A stretch of 64,000 bases of DNA from an uncultured Siphonobacter sp. (GTDB taxonomy: Bacteria; Bacteroidota; Bacteroidia; Cytophagales; Spirosomataceae). The stretch is from the NCBI GenBank assembly GCA_913775095.1, contig CAJYIW010000026.1, forward strand, positions 62,001-126,000, read 5' to 3'. The notes beneath the pieces are model-generated. The model searched no databases, had not been told where the DNA came from, and was given only the letters and a program-made list of their open reading frames with translations. Every line of letters begins with the position of its first letter. Positions within the stretch are counted from its first letter, which is position 1. Of this stretch, positions 1 through 9,343 are shown in pieces. The position numbers and the translations under genes were made by a program.

Positions 1-81
1 CCGGCCACCCGGTTGGGATTTGCTTCGTCAACGCCGGAAGAACTCCGGGAATGCGTACGGATTTTAAAGTCCTGCCTGTAA
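1..81 (+). CDS. C-terminal tail of a PLP-dependent aminotransferase (partial)
   Basis: Frame 1 is open from the window edge to a TAA at 79-81, giving 26 residues. The ending, with RLGFAS followed by TPEEL and a final short helix, resembles the C-terminus of MocR-type or class I/II PLP-dependent aminotransferases, where a conserved Arg near the end binds the substrate carboxylate. Only the tail is visible, so the family call is an inference. A hairpin follows directly after the stop, which fits a real gene end. Confidence 0.45.
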   Translation, partial: PATRLGFASSTPEELRECVRILKSCL

Positions 82-86
82 AAAAA

Positions 87-112
87 GGTTTCAGAGGCGT
101 CGCTCTGAAACC
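87..112. terminator. Bidirectional hairpin terminator
   Basis: A 10-bp perfect stem (GGTTTCAGAG with CTCTGAAACC, 6-nt loop) is flanked by an A-run on the left and CTTTC on the right. It lies between two convergent genes and can serve both. Confidence 0.7.
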
Positions 113-124
113 CTTTCGATTGGC

Positions 125-1741
125 TTATTTACGGGTAATGTTTTTAAACTCGGAATCCTTTTTCCAGCCGGGATAAACGGGCTCGGTAGTTAACTTATAT
201 GCGATGTTGAACAGGAGCCGCATGTCTTCAATGATGCCCGACAAATCCCAGTTGGGATTGTATTCGTCGGAAGGTTTGTGGTAATGATTGGTATTATAAT
301 CCTCTTTCTTTTTGCGGCCCCAGGCTTCGCCGTGCTCGACGGAAACCACGCCATTTTCCAGATACATGGAAGGCACCCCGACTTTAGCAAAGTTGAAGTG
401 ATCCGAGCGGAAATACCAGCCACCCGCCGGGTTAAACTCGGGCCGGGTAAAGCGGCCCTGTTTGCGGGCGGCTTCCTCCACGAAGTCATCGAGATCCGAC
501 TGGCCTTTGCCCACCACGATGACATCTTTCATGCGGCCAAAAGGCTGAAGAATATCCAGGTTAATGTTGGCAATGGTTTTGGAAAGGGGATACACCGGAT
601 GAGTCGCGTAATATTCCGAGCCTAATAACCCCTGCTCTTCACCTGTCACGCTCATGAACAGGAGCGAGCGGGAGGGTTTTTTCTTGAGCTGAGTAAAGGC
701 TTTGGCCAGTTCCATAATAGCTGCTACGCCCGTACCGTTATCGGCCGCTCCATTATAAATCGAATCGCCGTTGATGGGTTCGCCCTTGCCAAAATGATCC
801 CAGTGAGCCGTATAAATCACCACTTCCTCGGCCCGATCCGTTCCGGGCAGATAGGCCAGCACATTTTTGGAAACCGAAGCTTTGACCTGATTACGGAGAG
901 CAATGGACGCTTTTACCCCCAGCGGAACGGCTTTGAAACCGCGTTTAGCGGCCTTTACGTACAATTCCGTACTTTGTCCGGCCATCGCAAGTAATTTTTC
1001 GGCGGTCTCTTTGGAAAGCCAGCCTTCCATTTTGGCCCGGCTGTGGTTATTATCCGGACTTTGGAGGTATAACTTGGATTTTGACCAGCCGCTTCTGACC
1101 ACATCCCAGGGATAACTGGCGGCTTTGGTATCGTGAATGAGTAATACGCCCGCGGCTCCCTGCCGGGCGGCTTCTTCGAATTTATAGGTCCAGCGACCGT
1201 AATAGGTCATGGTCTTGCCCTTGAAAAGCGTGGAATCCGCCAGGCCCGGATCGTTCACTAAGACCAGAACCGTTTTGCCCTTGACGTTAAGACCCTGGTA
1301 ATCATTCCAGCCAAACTCGGGAGCGACGATGCCGTAGCCTACGAAAACCATCTCTGAATTTTCCAGACTGACCTGGGCATCCGTCCAGCGGCTGGCCGCC
1401 ACGTAATCCGTGAGGTAATTGAGCTTCAGTTCTTTGTTTTTTCCCGCTAGGGTTAATGAAGCCGAAGGCTTGGATAAAATATCAACCAGCGGCACATCCT
1501 GAAAATAGCTCTGATTATTGCCGGGCCTGAGTCCCATTTTCCTGAATTCAGTCTCCAGGTATTGGACCGTTACTTCTTCTCCCCGGCTAAAAGGCTTGCG
1601 GCCTTCAAAGGCATCCGAAGAGAGATGACGCACGTACTCGGTAAAAGGTTTGCCCGTAATGAGGCTATCGGCGGAAGTTAATTTCTGGGCTGAAACGACG
1701 GTACTGGTCAGCAGCAGCAGGAAGAACAAACGTGTACTCAT
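125..1741 (-). CDS. Secreted M28 family zinc peptidase
   Basis: This is a 538-residue exported M28 aminopeptidase-like protein. The reading frame is open upstream to 1864, but the ATG at 1741 gives a clean signal peptide (MSTRLFFLLLL, cleavage near SAQ), so that start is preferred. Zinc-site motifs are visible in order: AHWDH near residue 312, AADNGTG near 330, GEEQG near 367 and a late HxxSDEY segment. The region between residues 120 and 270 looks like a PA-type insert, common in M28 proteins. Family knowledge points to aminopeptidase activity in the periplasm or outside the cell; the substrate cannot be read from the sequence. It is divergent from the DUF5009 gene. Confidence 0.88.
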   Translation of the reverse strand: MSTRLFFLLLLTSTVVSAQKLTSADSLITGKPFTEYVRHLSSDAFEGRKPFSRGEEVTVQYLETEFRKMGLRPGNNQSYFQDVPLVDILSKPSASLTLAGKNKELKLNYLTDYVAASRWTDAQVSLENSEMVFVGYGIVAPEFGWNDYQGLNVKGKTVLVLVNDPGLADSTLFKGKTMTYYGRWTYKFEEAARQGAAGVLLIHDTKAASYPWDVVRSGWSKSKLYLQSPDNNHSRAKMEGWLSKETAEKLLAMAGQSTELYVKAAKRGFKAVPLGVKASIALRNQVKASVSKNVLAYLPGTDRAEEVVIYTAHWDHFGKGEPINGDSIYNGAADNGTGVAAIMELAKAFTQLKKKPSRSLLFMSVTGEEQGLLGSEYYATHPVYPLSKTIANINLDILQPFGRMKDVIVVGKGQSDLDDFVEEAARKQGRFTRPEFNPAGGWYFRSDHFNFAKVGVPSMYLENGVVSVEHGEAWGRKKKEDYNTNHYHKPSDEYNPNWDLSGIIEDMRLLFNIAYKLTTEPVYPGWKKDSEFKNITRK

Positions 1742-1909
1742 GGGATAAGTTGATGAAAGGCCTGAGCCAAATAAAGTTTTGAAAGACCTGGAATAAATGG
1801 TAAAAATAGAAGGAAATGAAAAGCTATGTCTAAAATAATGGGTATTAAAAAGCTTTTTAGCCATATTTAAAGACCATTACTTTCCTCTTACAGTCTTGCT
1901 GTCAATCCT

Positions 1910-3055
1910 ATGTCGTTAACTTCTACCGCTCCCGAGCCTGAAGTGGCTCAGCCCGTGCCCATCAAACGTTTATTATCGCTGGATACGCTCCGGGGCTTTG
2001 ATATGTTCTGGATCATGGGCGGAGATGAGATCTTCTACGCTCTGGCCAAAACTACCTCCTGGAGCTGGGCGTTGTTCATGGCTGACCAGTTTACGCACCC
2101 GGCCTGGAACGGCTTCCGCTTTTACGATCTCATTTTTCCACTTTTTCTTTTCATGGCGGGCGTATCCACGCCTTTTTCGCTCGATGGGCGGATCGCCAGA
2201 GGCGAGGCGAAAAGCAAACTGGCTCGAAAAATCGTTAGTCGCGGTATCATTCTGGTTATTTTAGGAATCATCTATAACAACGGACTTTTTGTGAAATCCT
2301 TTGACGAGATGCGGTTTGGCAGCGTGCTGGGCCGGATTGGTCTGGCGGGTATGTTCGCTCAGCTGATTTATCTCTACGCCGGAAAGCGGGCGAATTACGT
2401 CTGGTTTTTTGTCATTTTACTGGGATACTGGGCCGCCCTAACGCTCATTCCCGTGCCGGGCTGCGGAGCGGGCGTATTAACGATGGAATGCAGTCTGCCG
2501 GGTTACGTAGACCGACTGCTCATGCCGGGAAAACTCTACCTGACCGTACACGATCCCGAAGGATTACTCTCCACCATTCCCGCCATCGGCAATGCTCTTT
2601 TGGGCATTTATGCGGGCACGGTACTGAAGAATCAGAACCGTACGTCTTCGCAAAAAATTATTCATCTGGTCGGACTGGGTTTGGCCTTGGTTGGCATCTC
2701 TCTGCTCTGGGATACCGTTTTTCCGATCAATAAAAACCTCTGGACCAGCTCTTTCGTTTGCGTGACGGGCGGGTGCAGTCTGTTGCTACTCTCCACGTTT
2801 TACTGGATTATCGACGTAAAAGGATTTAAAAAATGGACGATCCTTTTCACGGTGATTGGAATGAATTCCATTTTGATTTACCTGAGTGTGCTGCTCATCA
2901 GTTTTGAGCACGCCAGCGAATTCTTCTTTGGCGGCTTAATTGAACAGCTGTCTTCCGTACCCATCAAGGCAGTACTGACGGTGCTGGGTATGATTCTCAT
3001 GAAATGGCTGTTTCTGTATTTCCTCTACACGAAAAAAGTTTTTCTGAGGGTATAA
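1910..3055 (+). CDS. DUF5009 / heparan-alpha-glucosaminide N-acetyltransferase-like membrane protein
   Basis: This is a 381-residue polytopic membrane protein with about ten hydrophobic segments. Its N-terminus carries SLDTLRGFDMFWI, the family signature of the acyltransferase-like DUF5009/HGSNAT group, and further segments FRFYDLIFPLFLFMAG fit the same family. Members transfer acetyl groups from the cytoplasm to amino sugars across the membrane (known for HGSNAT), and in Bacteroidota they often sit in glycan-degradation loci. No sugar genes are adjacent, so the substrate is open. The next gene follows 92 bp downstream on the same strand and may be cotranscribed. Confidence 0.8.
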   Translation: MSLTSTAPEPEVAQPVPIKRLLSLDTLRGFDMFWIMGGDEIFYALAKTTSWSWALFMADQFTHPAWNGFRFYDLIFPLFLFMAGVSTPFSLDGRIARGEAKSKLARKIVSRGIILVILGIIYNNGLFVKSFDEMRFGSVLGRIGLAGMFAQLIYLYAGKRANYVWFFVILLGYWAALTLIPVPGCGAGVLTMECSLPGYVDRLLMPGKLYLTVHDPEGLLSTIPAIGNALLGIYAGTVLKNQNRTSSQKIIHLVGLGLALVGISLLWDTVFPINKNLWTSSFVCVTGGCSLLLLSTFYWIIDVKGFKKWTILFTVIGMNSILIYLSVLLISFEHASEFFFGGLIEQLSSVPIKAVLTVLGMILMKWLFLYFLYTKKVFLRV

Positions 3056-3147
3056 ACGGTCGTTGCCTTCGTTCAGCTGGTCCGTTAGGAAAGGCCTGGA
3101 TTGCCACGATTCTGCTTATTTTTCGTCTAATCTTTGATCCCATTGCT

Positions 3148-4203
3148 ATGAAAAAATTACTCTTTCTGTTGCTGAGTACCTCGGCCTTTGCCCAGAGTCC
3201 GGAACCTGCTAAGATTACGCTGGTGCTGCACGGCGGGGCGGGTACGATTACCCGGCAGAACATGACGCCCGAAAAAGAGAAAGCTTACCGCGAAGCCCTG
3301 AATCTGGCTCTGCAAAAAGGCTATGAAGTCCTGAAAAAGGGGGGTACGAGTCTGGATGCCGTAGAAGCCACCATTCACGTCATGGAAGATTCGCCGTTGT
3401 TTAATGCGGGCAAGGGAGCCGTTTTTACCCACGAAGGGAAAAATGAGCTGGACGCCGCCGTAATGGACGGAAAAACGCTCAAAGCCGGTGCCATCGCGAG
3501 CGTCACAACCATTCGTAACCCCATCTCAGCGGCCCGGGCCGTCATGGAAAAATCCGAGCACGTGATGATGATGGGTAAAGGAGCCGAAACTTTCGCTAAA
3601 GAAAAAGGACTTACCATCGTTGACCCGAGTTACTTCTACACCGAGAGCCGCTGGCAGGGACTTCAAAAGGCTTTAAAGGAAGAAAAGGTACAACTGGATC
3701 ATTCGGAAGAAAAACCCACCAAACCCGCCAAAGCTCAGAAAAACGCCAGCAGCCGGGCCGAAGAACTCATCTTTTCGGAAGGCAAAAAATTTGGCACCGT
3801 AGGATGCGTGGCCCTGGATCAGTACGGAAATCTGGCGGCGGGAACTTCCACGGGTGGCATGACGAATAAACGATACGGAAGGGTCGGCGACGCCCCCATC
3901 ATCGGAGCAGGTACGTATGCCGATAACGAAACCTGTGCGGTCTCGGCTACGGGTCACGGCGAGTACTTTATCCGATCGGTAGTAGCGTATGATATTGCTG
4001 CTTTGATGAAATACAAAGGACTTTCGGTGGAAGAAGCGGCCCGGGAGGTTGTGAATAAAAAACTGGTGGAACGCGGCGGTGAAGGCGGCGTCATTGCTCT
4101 CGACGCCAAAGGTAATTTGGCCATGCCCTTCAACTCCGAAGGGATGTACCGTGGCTTTATTAAGGCTGACGGCAAATCGACCGTTGAAATCTATAAGGAT
4201 TAA
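3148..4203 (+). CDS. Isoaspartyl peptidase / L-asparaginase, exported
   Basis: This is a 351-residue N-terminal-nucleophile (Ntn) hydrolase of the plant-type asparaginase family. The frame is open back to 3004, but ATG 3148 starts a standard signal peptide (MKKLLFLLLSTSAFAQ). The nucleophile Thr217 is visible in KFGTVGCVALD, where autoproteolysis would create the beta subunit. The substrate-binding GTSTGG and RYGRVGDAP motifs follow, and LHGGAG lies near the N-terminus of the alpha subunit. The linker just before the cleavage site is Lys-rich, as is common. Expected role: hydrolysis of isoaspartyl dipeptides or asparagine in the periplasm. Confidence 0.92.
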   Translation: MKKLLFLLLSTSAFAQSPEPAKITLVLHGGAGTITRQNMTPEKEKAYREALNLALQKGYEVLKKGGTSLDAVEATIHVMEDSPLFNAGKGAVFTHEGKNELDAAVMDGKTLKAGAIASVTTIRNPISAARAVMEKSEHVMMMGKGAETFAKEKGLTIVDPSYFYTESRWQGLQKALKEEKVQLDHSEEKPTKPAKAQKNASSRAEELIFSEGKKFGTVGCVALDQYGNLAAGTSTGGMTNKRYGRVGDAPIIGAGTYADNETCAVSATGHGEYFIRSVVAYDIAALMKYKGLSVEEAAREVVNKKLVERGGEGGVIALDAKGNLAMPFNSEGMYRGFIKADGKSTVEIYKD

Positions 4204-4256
4204 TACATTTCCTGCCTAAACATCTTTTTTCGTCTTTGTTGGGGGGAGCAAGGCAT

Positions 4257-4386
4257 CCCCCACAACCCTGTCATCCTGAGCGAAGCGAAGGACCTTACTG
4301 ATTACTAAGGTAACTTCCCATCAGGAAAGCGTCTCTAAATCCTTAGTAAGGTCTCGCCCTGTGGTCGGGATAACAGGGCTGTGGGT
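4257..4386. repeat. Intergenic imperfect inverted-repeat element
   Basis: The left arm (about 4257-4310) contains CCCACAACCCTGTCATCC, TGAGCGAAGCGAAGGA and CCTTACTGATTACTAAGG. The right arm (4341-4386) is close to its reverse complement: CCTTAGTAAGG, then GGGATAACAGGGCTGTGGG. The arms would fold into a long imperfect hairpin. A short direct repeat (GTGGGTAACGCTT and GTGGGTGACGCTT) continues to 4437. The TGTCATCCTGAGCGAAGCGAAGG segment resembles a dispersed intergenic repeat seen in many genomes. There is no ORF inside. Confidence 0.65.
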
Positions 4387-4481
4387 AACGCTTTGAATAG
4401 TTGTAAATAACGCTTTTTCGCCGTTGTGGGTGACGCTTGGCTAAACATCAATAACGGCGGGAATAGAATCCTGAAGAAAAG

Positions 4482-4519
4482 AAATCATAAGGCCGGAATT
4501 ACTTCCGGCCTTATGATTT
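4482..4519. terminator. Perfect hairpin terminator
   Basis: There is a perfect 17-bp stem (AAATCATAAGGCCGGAA with its complement) and a 4-nt TTAC loop. It sits 9 bp beyond the stop of the minus-strand dehydrogenase gene. Confidence 0.85.
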
Positions 4520-4528
4520 AGGTAACCT

Positions 4529-6151
4529 CTATAAAATATACCGCGTCGAAAGAAAATTCGATTCGTTCTTTTGCAGAATCTCATTTACAATCGCTTTGTT
4601 CTCGCTGGTTTCTTTGGTGGCCACAATCGTTCGAATCGAGAAGGAGCGAAGGGCATCATTGACGGACAGGGTTCCTTCGGCGGAATCCTTGCGACCGGTA
4701 AAAGGGAACATATCCGGGCCGCGTTGGCACTGAGCGTTAATGTTCACCCGCGAAACCTGATTCACCAACTGATCGACCAGATTAGCAATTTCTGCCGGGT
4801 TATTCCCGAAAATACTCACCTGCTGTCCGTGCTGAGAGTCAATTAAGTATTGAATCGGCTCCTCTTCACTGGTAAAGGTAGCCACCGGAATGATAGGACC
4901 GAACTGCTCTTCGCGGTACACCTTCATGCCCTCAGTCACGGGGTACAGAATGGCCGGATACACAAAGGACTTAAAATTTTCACCGCCCTGCGGATTAACC
5001 ACGCGGGCTCCTTTGAGTTTGGCATCTTCAATGCATTCGATCAGGTAGGCGGGTTTATTGGGTTCGGGCAGCGGCGTCAGATTTACGCCTTTTTGCCAGG
5101 GCATCCCCAGTTGAAGCTGGGCTACGGCCTCCGTTAGTTTAGCCAGAAACTCTTCCGCCCGGTTTTGATGAACCCAGAGAATTTTCAGGGCGGTACACCG
5201 CTGACCGTTAAAAGAAAGGGCTCCCAGAACGGATTCCTTCACGGCTAAATCCAGATCCGCATTTTCCAGAATAATACCTGCGTTTTTAGCATCAAGTCCC
5301 AGAATGGCCCGTAAGCGGTTGGTCTTGGGGTGCATTTTCTTAAGGTCTGAAGCCACGCGGCTGGAGCCAATGAGTCCTAATACATCAATTTTCCCTGATT
5401 GCATCAGACCTGGAATGACCGTATTGCCGCGACCATAGAGGGTATTAACTACACCCGCTGGAAAACTTTCCATGAAAGCTTCCAGTAAAGGATAATGCAG
5501 CAGCGTGCCGTGTTTGGGAGGTTTGAATAACACGACGTTACCCATTAAAATCGCCGGGATAAGCATCGTGTAGGTTTCATTGAGCGGATAATTGAACGGC
5601 CCCATGCAAAGCACAACGCCCAGGGGCGAACGCCGCACCTGACCAATGATCCCTTCCTCGATGGTGAATTTGGAGTTTTCGCGGTCAATGCGTTTGAGCT
5701 CGTCCAGCGTATCGTGAATGTACTGGACGGTGCGGTCAAATTCCTTCTCCGAATCCGCCAGCGACTTTCCAATTTCCCACATCAGCAGCTTGACTACCTC
5801 GGCTTTCTTTTGCCGCATTTTCTGCGTGAAGGTTTCCATGCACGCAATCCGGCCCGCTACGGACATGGTAGGCCATTCGCCACGACCGTTGTCGTAGGCT
5901 TTCAACGCCGCGTATAATACTTCCATGCCATCGGCGGCATCCACCACGGGATAGCTTCCGATACGAACGGGCTCACAGCCTTCGGCGGTGCGTTGGTAAA
6001 TGGGTGAATACACATCCTGGGTTTTGCCGGACCAGGCTTTCATGGCCCCGCCAATTAAGTATTCCCGTTGTTCCAGGGGAGCGGAAAGGGCGTGTTCGGC
6101 GGGGATTTCTTCCGCCAGCGGAAATAGCGACTCGAGTCGTAGCGTACTCAT
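4529..6151 (-). CDS. Aldehyde dehydrogenase, NADP-dependent GAPDH (GapN)-like
   Basis: This is a 540-residue aldehyde dehydrogenase superfamily protein. The frame extends to 6286, but ATG 6151 is the better start because upstream residues look non-coding. The catalytic Cys is C319 in NGQRCTALK. The Rossmann cofactor region (KPPKHGTLLHYPLLEAF, then GSSRVASDLK) is intact. Best family match from memory is the non-phosphorylating glyceraldehyde-3-phosphate dehydrogenase branch, which makes 3-phosphoglycerate and NADPH. The usual ELGGK motif reads GLDAK here, so the general-base Glu position is occupied by Gly (about residue 285). I believe related proteins share this, so substrate assignment stays tentative. 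Confidence 0.82.
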   Translation of the reverse strand: MSTLRLESLFPLAEEIPAEHALSAPLEQREYLIGGAMKAWSGKTQDVYSPIYQRTAEGCEPVRIGSYPVVDAADGMEVLYAALKAYDNGRGEWPTMSVAGRIACMETFTQKMRQKKAEVVKLLMWEIGKSLADSEKEFDRTVQYIHDTLDELKRIDRENSKFTIEEGIIGQVRRSPLGVVLCMGPFNYPLNETYTMLIPAILMGNVVLFKPPKHGTLLHYPLLEAFMESFPAGVVNTLYGRGNTVIPGLMQSGKIDVLGLIGSSRVASDLKKMHPKTNRLRAILGLDAKNAGIILENADLDLAVKESVLGALSFNGQRCTALKILWVHQNRAEEFLAKLTEAVAQLQLGMPWQKGVNLTPLPEPNKPAYLIECIEDAKLKGARVVNPQGGENFKSFVYPAILYPVTEGMKVYREEQFGPIIPVATFTSEEEPIQYLIDSQHGQQVSIFGNNPAEIANLVDQLVNQVSRVNINAQCQRGPDMFPFTGRKDSAEGTLSVNDALRSFSIRTIVATKETSENKAIVNEILQKNESNFLSTRYIL

Positions 6152-6320
6152 GGTGAATGGAGAATTACGTAATCTTTCAGGAATCAGAGTGAGTGCAGAC
6201 GTTTTGAATGCCTTATGGAAATAGACGGCAAAGCGTTGACCAGACCCGATAGAAGGATTCGTTTTTTCATCCGCTTCCTTCACCATAAAAAGGAAGCGGA
6301 AAAAAAAGGAGTCGGAAACC

Positions 6321-6626
6321 CTAAACGATTTCCTGAAGAAGCGTTCTGAAATGAACGTATTGCAAGCCGTACCGACGGTCGATTTCGGATTCTAAGCGAG
6401 CCGAATAATCATTAACGTAAGTATTATAATCATCCATATCGGCGAAAAAAAACTGGAACGTGTACGTCACTCCGCCCTGATCAATCTCGGTAAGAAGCTT
6501 AAAAATCCGGTTACCGATGGGCAAGTTGGTCGCCAGCACGGCCGGAACATGGGTGTGCTTCATCCATTCAATCCATTCGTCGTGGGCGGCGTGTTCAATA
6601 TTATAAGTGACGTTATAAAGCAGCAT
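6321..6626 (-). CDS. DUF4286 family protein
   Basis: This is a 101-residue soluble protein with no signal peptide. It begins MLLYNVTYNIE and contains HVPAVLATN and TYTFQFFF, typical of the small DUF4286 family found almost only in Bacteroidota, which has a dimeric alpha-beta barrel look. Function is unknown. It has its own promoter upstream (6699-6728) and is followed by the dehydrogenase gene 169 bp downstream on the same strand. Confidence 0.85.
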   Translation of the reverse strand: MLLYNVTYNIEHAAHDEWIEWMKHTHVPAVLATNLPIGNRIFKLLTEIDQGGVTYTFQFFFADMDDYNTYVNDYSARLESEIDRRYGLQYVHFRTLLQEIV

Positions 6627-6698
6627 AGTGGTATGATAAGGGTTCGGGAACTGGTTCTTTCCCTTTCTAAAAAGTTATAAGGGTTCGTTGCTCGGCAA

Positions 6699-6728
6699 CA
6701 AACCTAAAGCAAGAATTAAGGAGGGCAA
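6699..6728 (-). promoter_or_regulatory. Bacteroidota-type promoter of the DUF4286 gene
   Basis: On the minus strand, TTG (6728-6726) is separated by 19 bp from TAGGTTTG (6706-6699), matching the Bacteroidota -33/-7 consensus (TTTG / TAnnTTTG). The start codon is about 66 nt beyond the expected transcription start. A small hairpin (GTTGC-TCG-GCAAC, 6687-6699) overlaps the edge of the -7 element. Confidence 0.65.
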
Positions 6729-6920
6729 TACCTTGAGTGAAGAAAAATTATTTCTGTTCCAGATGTTATCCTTGAATTATTTCAAAAAACATGGTGCCAT
6801 TCTGCTGAGGCGTTCCAACCAGGTTACCTTATGAAAAGGTAATGCTGGCAATACTCTTTTACCGGAAAAAAGTGACAGGAAGCGGGTAAAGCTCTAACAA
6901 GACCTGCCATACAATTACGA

Positions 6921-8228
6921 ATGGAAAAAATTTCAATTTGCTGGCTGCGACGTGATCTTCGGCTACACGATCAGGCGGCTTTATACCACGCCTTACGGGG
7001 CGAACATCCGGTGCTGGTGTTTTTTATTTTTGACCGGGAAATTCTCGATGATCTGGAAGATCGACGGGACCGGCGGGTGGAGTTTATTTACGAGCAGATC
7101 GTGTCCATCCAGAAAGAGCTTCAGAAACACAAGTCGGGCATGCTGGTCAAATACGGGTCGGCTTTGAAGGTCTGGAAGGAAGTACTGGAGGAGTACGAGA
7201 TTGCCGAAGTCTACGCCAATAACGATTACGAACAGTATGCCCTGGAACGGGATGCCGCCGTAAGCGAATTGATAGGAAAGAAGAACATTCCCCTGCACAG
7301 CTTCAAGGATCAGGTTATTTTTGAGAAAGATGAAGTCCTGAGTAAGGCCGGAAAACCCTATTCGGTATTTACTCCCTACAGTAAGGCCTGGAAAGCGAAA
7401 GTCAACGACTTTTACGTCAAATCCTATCCCACTGAAAAGTACTTTTCAAACTTTGCGAAGGCTAAACTTCCGGCCATTCCTACATTAAAAGAGATGAATT
7501 TTGAGGCGGTGGGAGAACCGTTTCCTTCCTCAGAAATCAACGAAGATCTGATTGCCGATTACGACAAGACCCGAGATTTTCCGGGTATGGAAGGCACCAG
7601 CCGGATGTCCGTGCACTTACGCTTCGGGACGGTTTCCATCCGGGAGTTGGTTCGGGCGGCTCAGGAGCTGAATGCCACGTACTTAAATGAACTCATCTGG
7701 CGTGAATTTTACTTTCAGGTGCTGTTTCATTTTCCACACGTGAATCAGGGACATGCCTTTCGAAGCGAGTACGACCGGATTCAGTGGCGGAATAATGAGG
7801 AGGAGTTCAAGGCCTGGTGCGAAGGAAAAACGGGCTATCCGCTGGTAGATGCGGGCATGCGTCAGATGAACGCGACGGGCTTTATGCACAATCGCGTTCG
7901 CATGATTACGGCTAGTTTTTTGTCTAAGCACCTGCTTATTGACTGGCGGTGGGGCGAAGCTTACTTTGCCAGAAAACTACTGGATTATGATTTCTCGGCC
8001 AATAACGGCGGCTGGCAGTGGGCGGCGGGCAGTGGCTGCGACGCCTCCCCGTATTTTCGGGTCTTCAATCCCACGATTCAGGCCAAGAAGTTTGATCCCA
8101 GCCAGGAATACCGGCAGACCTGGGTGCCTGAGTACCAAACCGAAGACTATCCCGAACCCATTGTAGAACATGAAATGGCCCGTGAACGGGCTATTTCGGC
8201 CTATCGAAAAGCCGTAAAAAAATCGTAA
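6921..8228 (+). CDS. phr: Deoxyribodipyrimidine photolyase (class I CPD type)
   Basis: This is a 435-residue cryptochrome/photolyase family member. The N-terminal DNA-photolyase alpha/beta domain starts [16 protein letters not shown] (residues 5-20). The FAD-binding helical domain contains [21 protein letters not shown] and [19 protein letters not shown], with the conserved Trp electron-transfer residues. The protein repairs UV-induced cyclobutane dimers using light. The length is slightly short of E. coli PhrB (472) but no core motif is missing. It converges on the cdaA gene with only 4 bp between their stops. Confidence 0.92.
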   Translation: MEKISICWLRRDLRLHDQAALYHALRGEHPVLVFFIFDREILDDLEDRRDRRVEFIYEQIVSIQKELQKHKSGMLVKYGSALKVWKEVLEEYEIAEVYANNDYEQYALERDAAVSELIGKKNIPLHSFKDQVIFEKDEVLSKAGKPYSVFTPYSKAWKAKVNDFYVKSYPTEKYFSNFAKAKLPAIPTLKEMNFEAVGEPFPSSEINEDLIADYDKTRDFPGMEGTSRMSVHLRFGTVSIRELVRAAQELNATYLNELIWREFYFQVLFHFPHVNQGHAFRSEYDRIQWRNNEEEFKAWCEGKTGYPLVDAGMRQMNATGFMHNRVRMITASFLSKHLLIDWRWGEAYFARKLLDYDFSANNGGWQWAAGSGCDASPYFRVFNPTIQAKKFDPSQEYRQTWVPEYQTEDYPEPIVEHEMARERAISAYRKAVKKS

Positions 8229-8232
8229 TTGC

Positions 8233-9027
8233 TTACTGAGACAGATAATCGCTTAAATGACCGGGCAGTTCCTGAATGAGAACGGGCCGAAGCACATTTC
8301 CCCCTTCGGTAACCAGGGTGATTTCACCTCTTTCTTCTGAAACGGCAATCACAGCCGCATCCGAATGCTCGGAAAGACCAATGGCGGCCCGGTGACGAAA
8401 GCCCAAAATAGGCGAGATGTGCGGATTTTCGGAAACGGGTAACATGCAGCGGGCCGCTTTGACGCGTCCATCCGAAATAATAACGGCTCCATCGTGCAGG
8501 GGGCCGTTTTTTTGAAAAATGGCTAGCAACAGGGACTTGGAAAGTTGAGCATCAATGGCATCGCCCGATTCAATGTAGCGTTTGAGCGAATCCTCTTTTT
8601 TAATGGCAATCAGGGCTCCCGTCCGGCTGGCGGCCAGTTTTCGAACGGCATCAATGACGGGCTGTAACTCCCAGGTGTGATGGTTTTCTGACTTTTGCTG
8701 GAAAATGCGGTGTAAAATGGGGTATTGCTGAAGATTAGTCGAACGGCCCACAAAAATCAGGAACCGCCGGATCTCTGGCTGAAAAATGATGACCAGGGCT
8801 AATACACCGATTTCCATGAACTGACCCAGCAGGGTAGACAGCAGTTCCATACCCAGGGCTCTGACCACCAGATAAAAGACGTACACAAGCAGGTACCCTA
8901 AAAAGACCCGGCTGGCGATGCTTCCTTTAATGAGAAAATAAATCTGGTACAAAAGGAAAGCGACCAGCACCACATCGATGAGGTCCAGAAAATCAACATC
9001 TAAAAAGCCAAGACTATAAAGCAGCAT
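8233..9027 (-). CDS. cdaA: Diadenylate cyclase CdaA
   Basis: This is a 264-residue membrane-bound diadenylate cyclase. Three hydrophobic segments occupy residues 1-90. The DAC domain follows with the catalytic DGA motif (about D179, in [10 protein letters not shown]) and the RHR motif near residues 210-213 ([12 protein letters not shown]). The enzyme condenses two ATP into cyclic di-AMP, a second messenger for osmotic and cell-wall control. The usual partner genes cdaR and glmM are not adjacent; absence of cdaR is normal for Bacteroidota. Confidence 0.93.
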   Translation of the reverse strand: MLLYSLGFLDVDFLDLIDVVLVAFLLYQIYFLIKGSIASRVFLGYLLVYVFYLVVRALGMELLSTLLGQFMEIGVLALVIIFQPEIRRFLIFVGRSTNLQQYPILHRIFQQKSENHHTWELQPVIDAVRKLAASRTGALIAIKKEDSLKRYIESGDAIDAQLSKSLLLAIFQKNGPLHDGAVIISDGRVKAARCMLPVSENPHISPILGFRHRAAIGLSEHSDAAVIAVSEERGEITLVTEGGNVLRPVLIQELPGHLSDYLSQ

Positions 9028-9083
9028 CCGAATTAATTAACGAAATAGGATTGGAAGGGTAGTATCAATCAATCGTAAAAACC

Positions 9084-9091
9084 CAAAAATA
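9084..9091 (-). promoter_or_regulatory. Candidate -7 promoter element of cdaA
   Basis: The minus strand reads TATTTTTG, a match to TAnnTTTG, placing transcription start about 50 nt before the cdaA ATG. No clear -33 TTTG was found at the right distance, so confidence is limited. Confidence 0.4.
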
Positions 9092-9172
9092 AAAATTTTG
9101 CTCGTAATAACCGTGTCGAATTAGAAGTTATTTGGTATTTAACTGGTAAATTTTATAACTAATTCATTAAAA

Positions 9173-9343
9173 ATGAGTACAATTCATGGCTCATTAGGGA
9201 ATGCAGCAGTAACTGCTGGGTGTTATCTCCAGAGAAGCTTACCCGTTAAGGATGTATTCGCGGACACGCACTGGATTGGACGGGTAACTTCCTGGTATAA
9301 GAAGAGTCGATCACTAAATAGCTTGATCCAGACCTTTCAGTAG
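9173..9343 (+). CDS. Possible small ORF (56 codons), uncertain
   Basis: An ATG at 9173 opens a 56-residue frame ending in TAG at 9341-9343. The peptide starts MSTIHGSLGNAAVTAGCYLQ and has no recognisable domain or signal peptide. The upstream 40 bp are AT-rich, but there is no TAnnTTTG element. It may be a chance ORF or a remnant; I do not recognise it. Confidence 0.2.
   Translation: MSTIHGSLGNAAVTAGCYLQRSLPVKDVFADTHWIGRVTSWYKKSRSLNSLIQTFQ

Noticed and set aside
3004-3147. N-terminal extension of the asparaginase frame
   Set aside because: It overlaps the upstream gene and hides a perfect signal peptide that starts at 3148.
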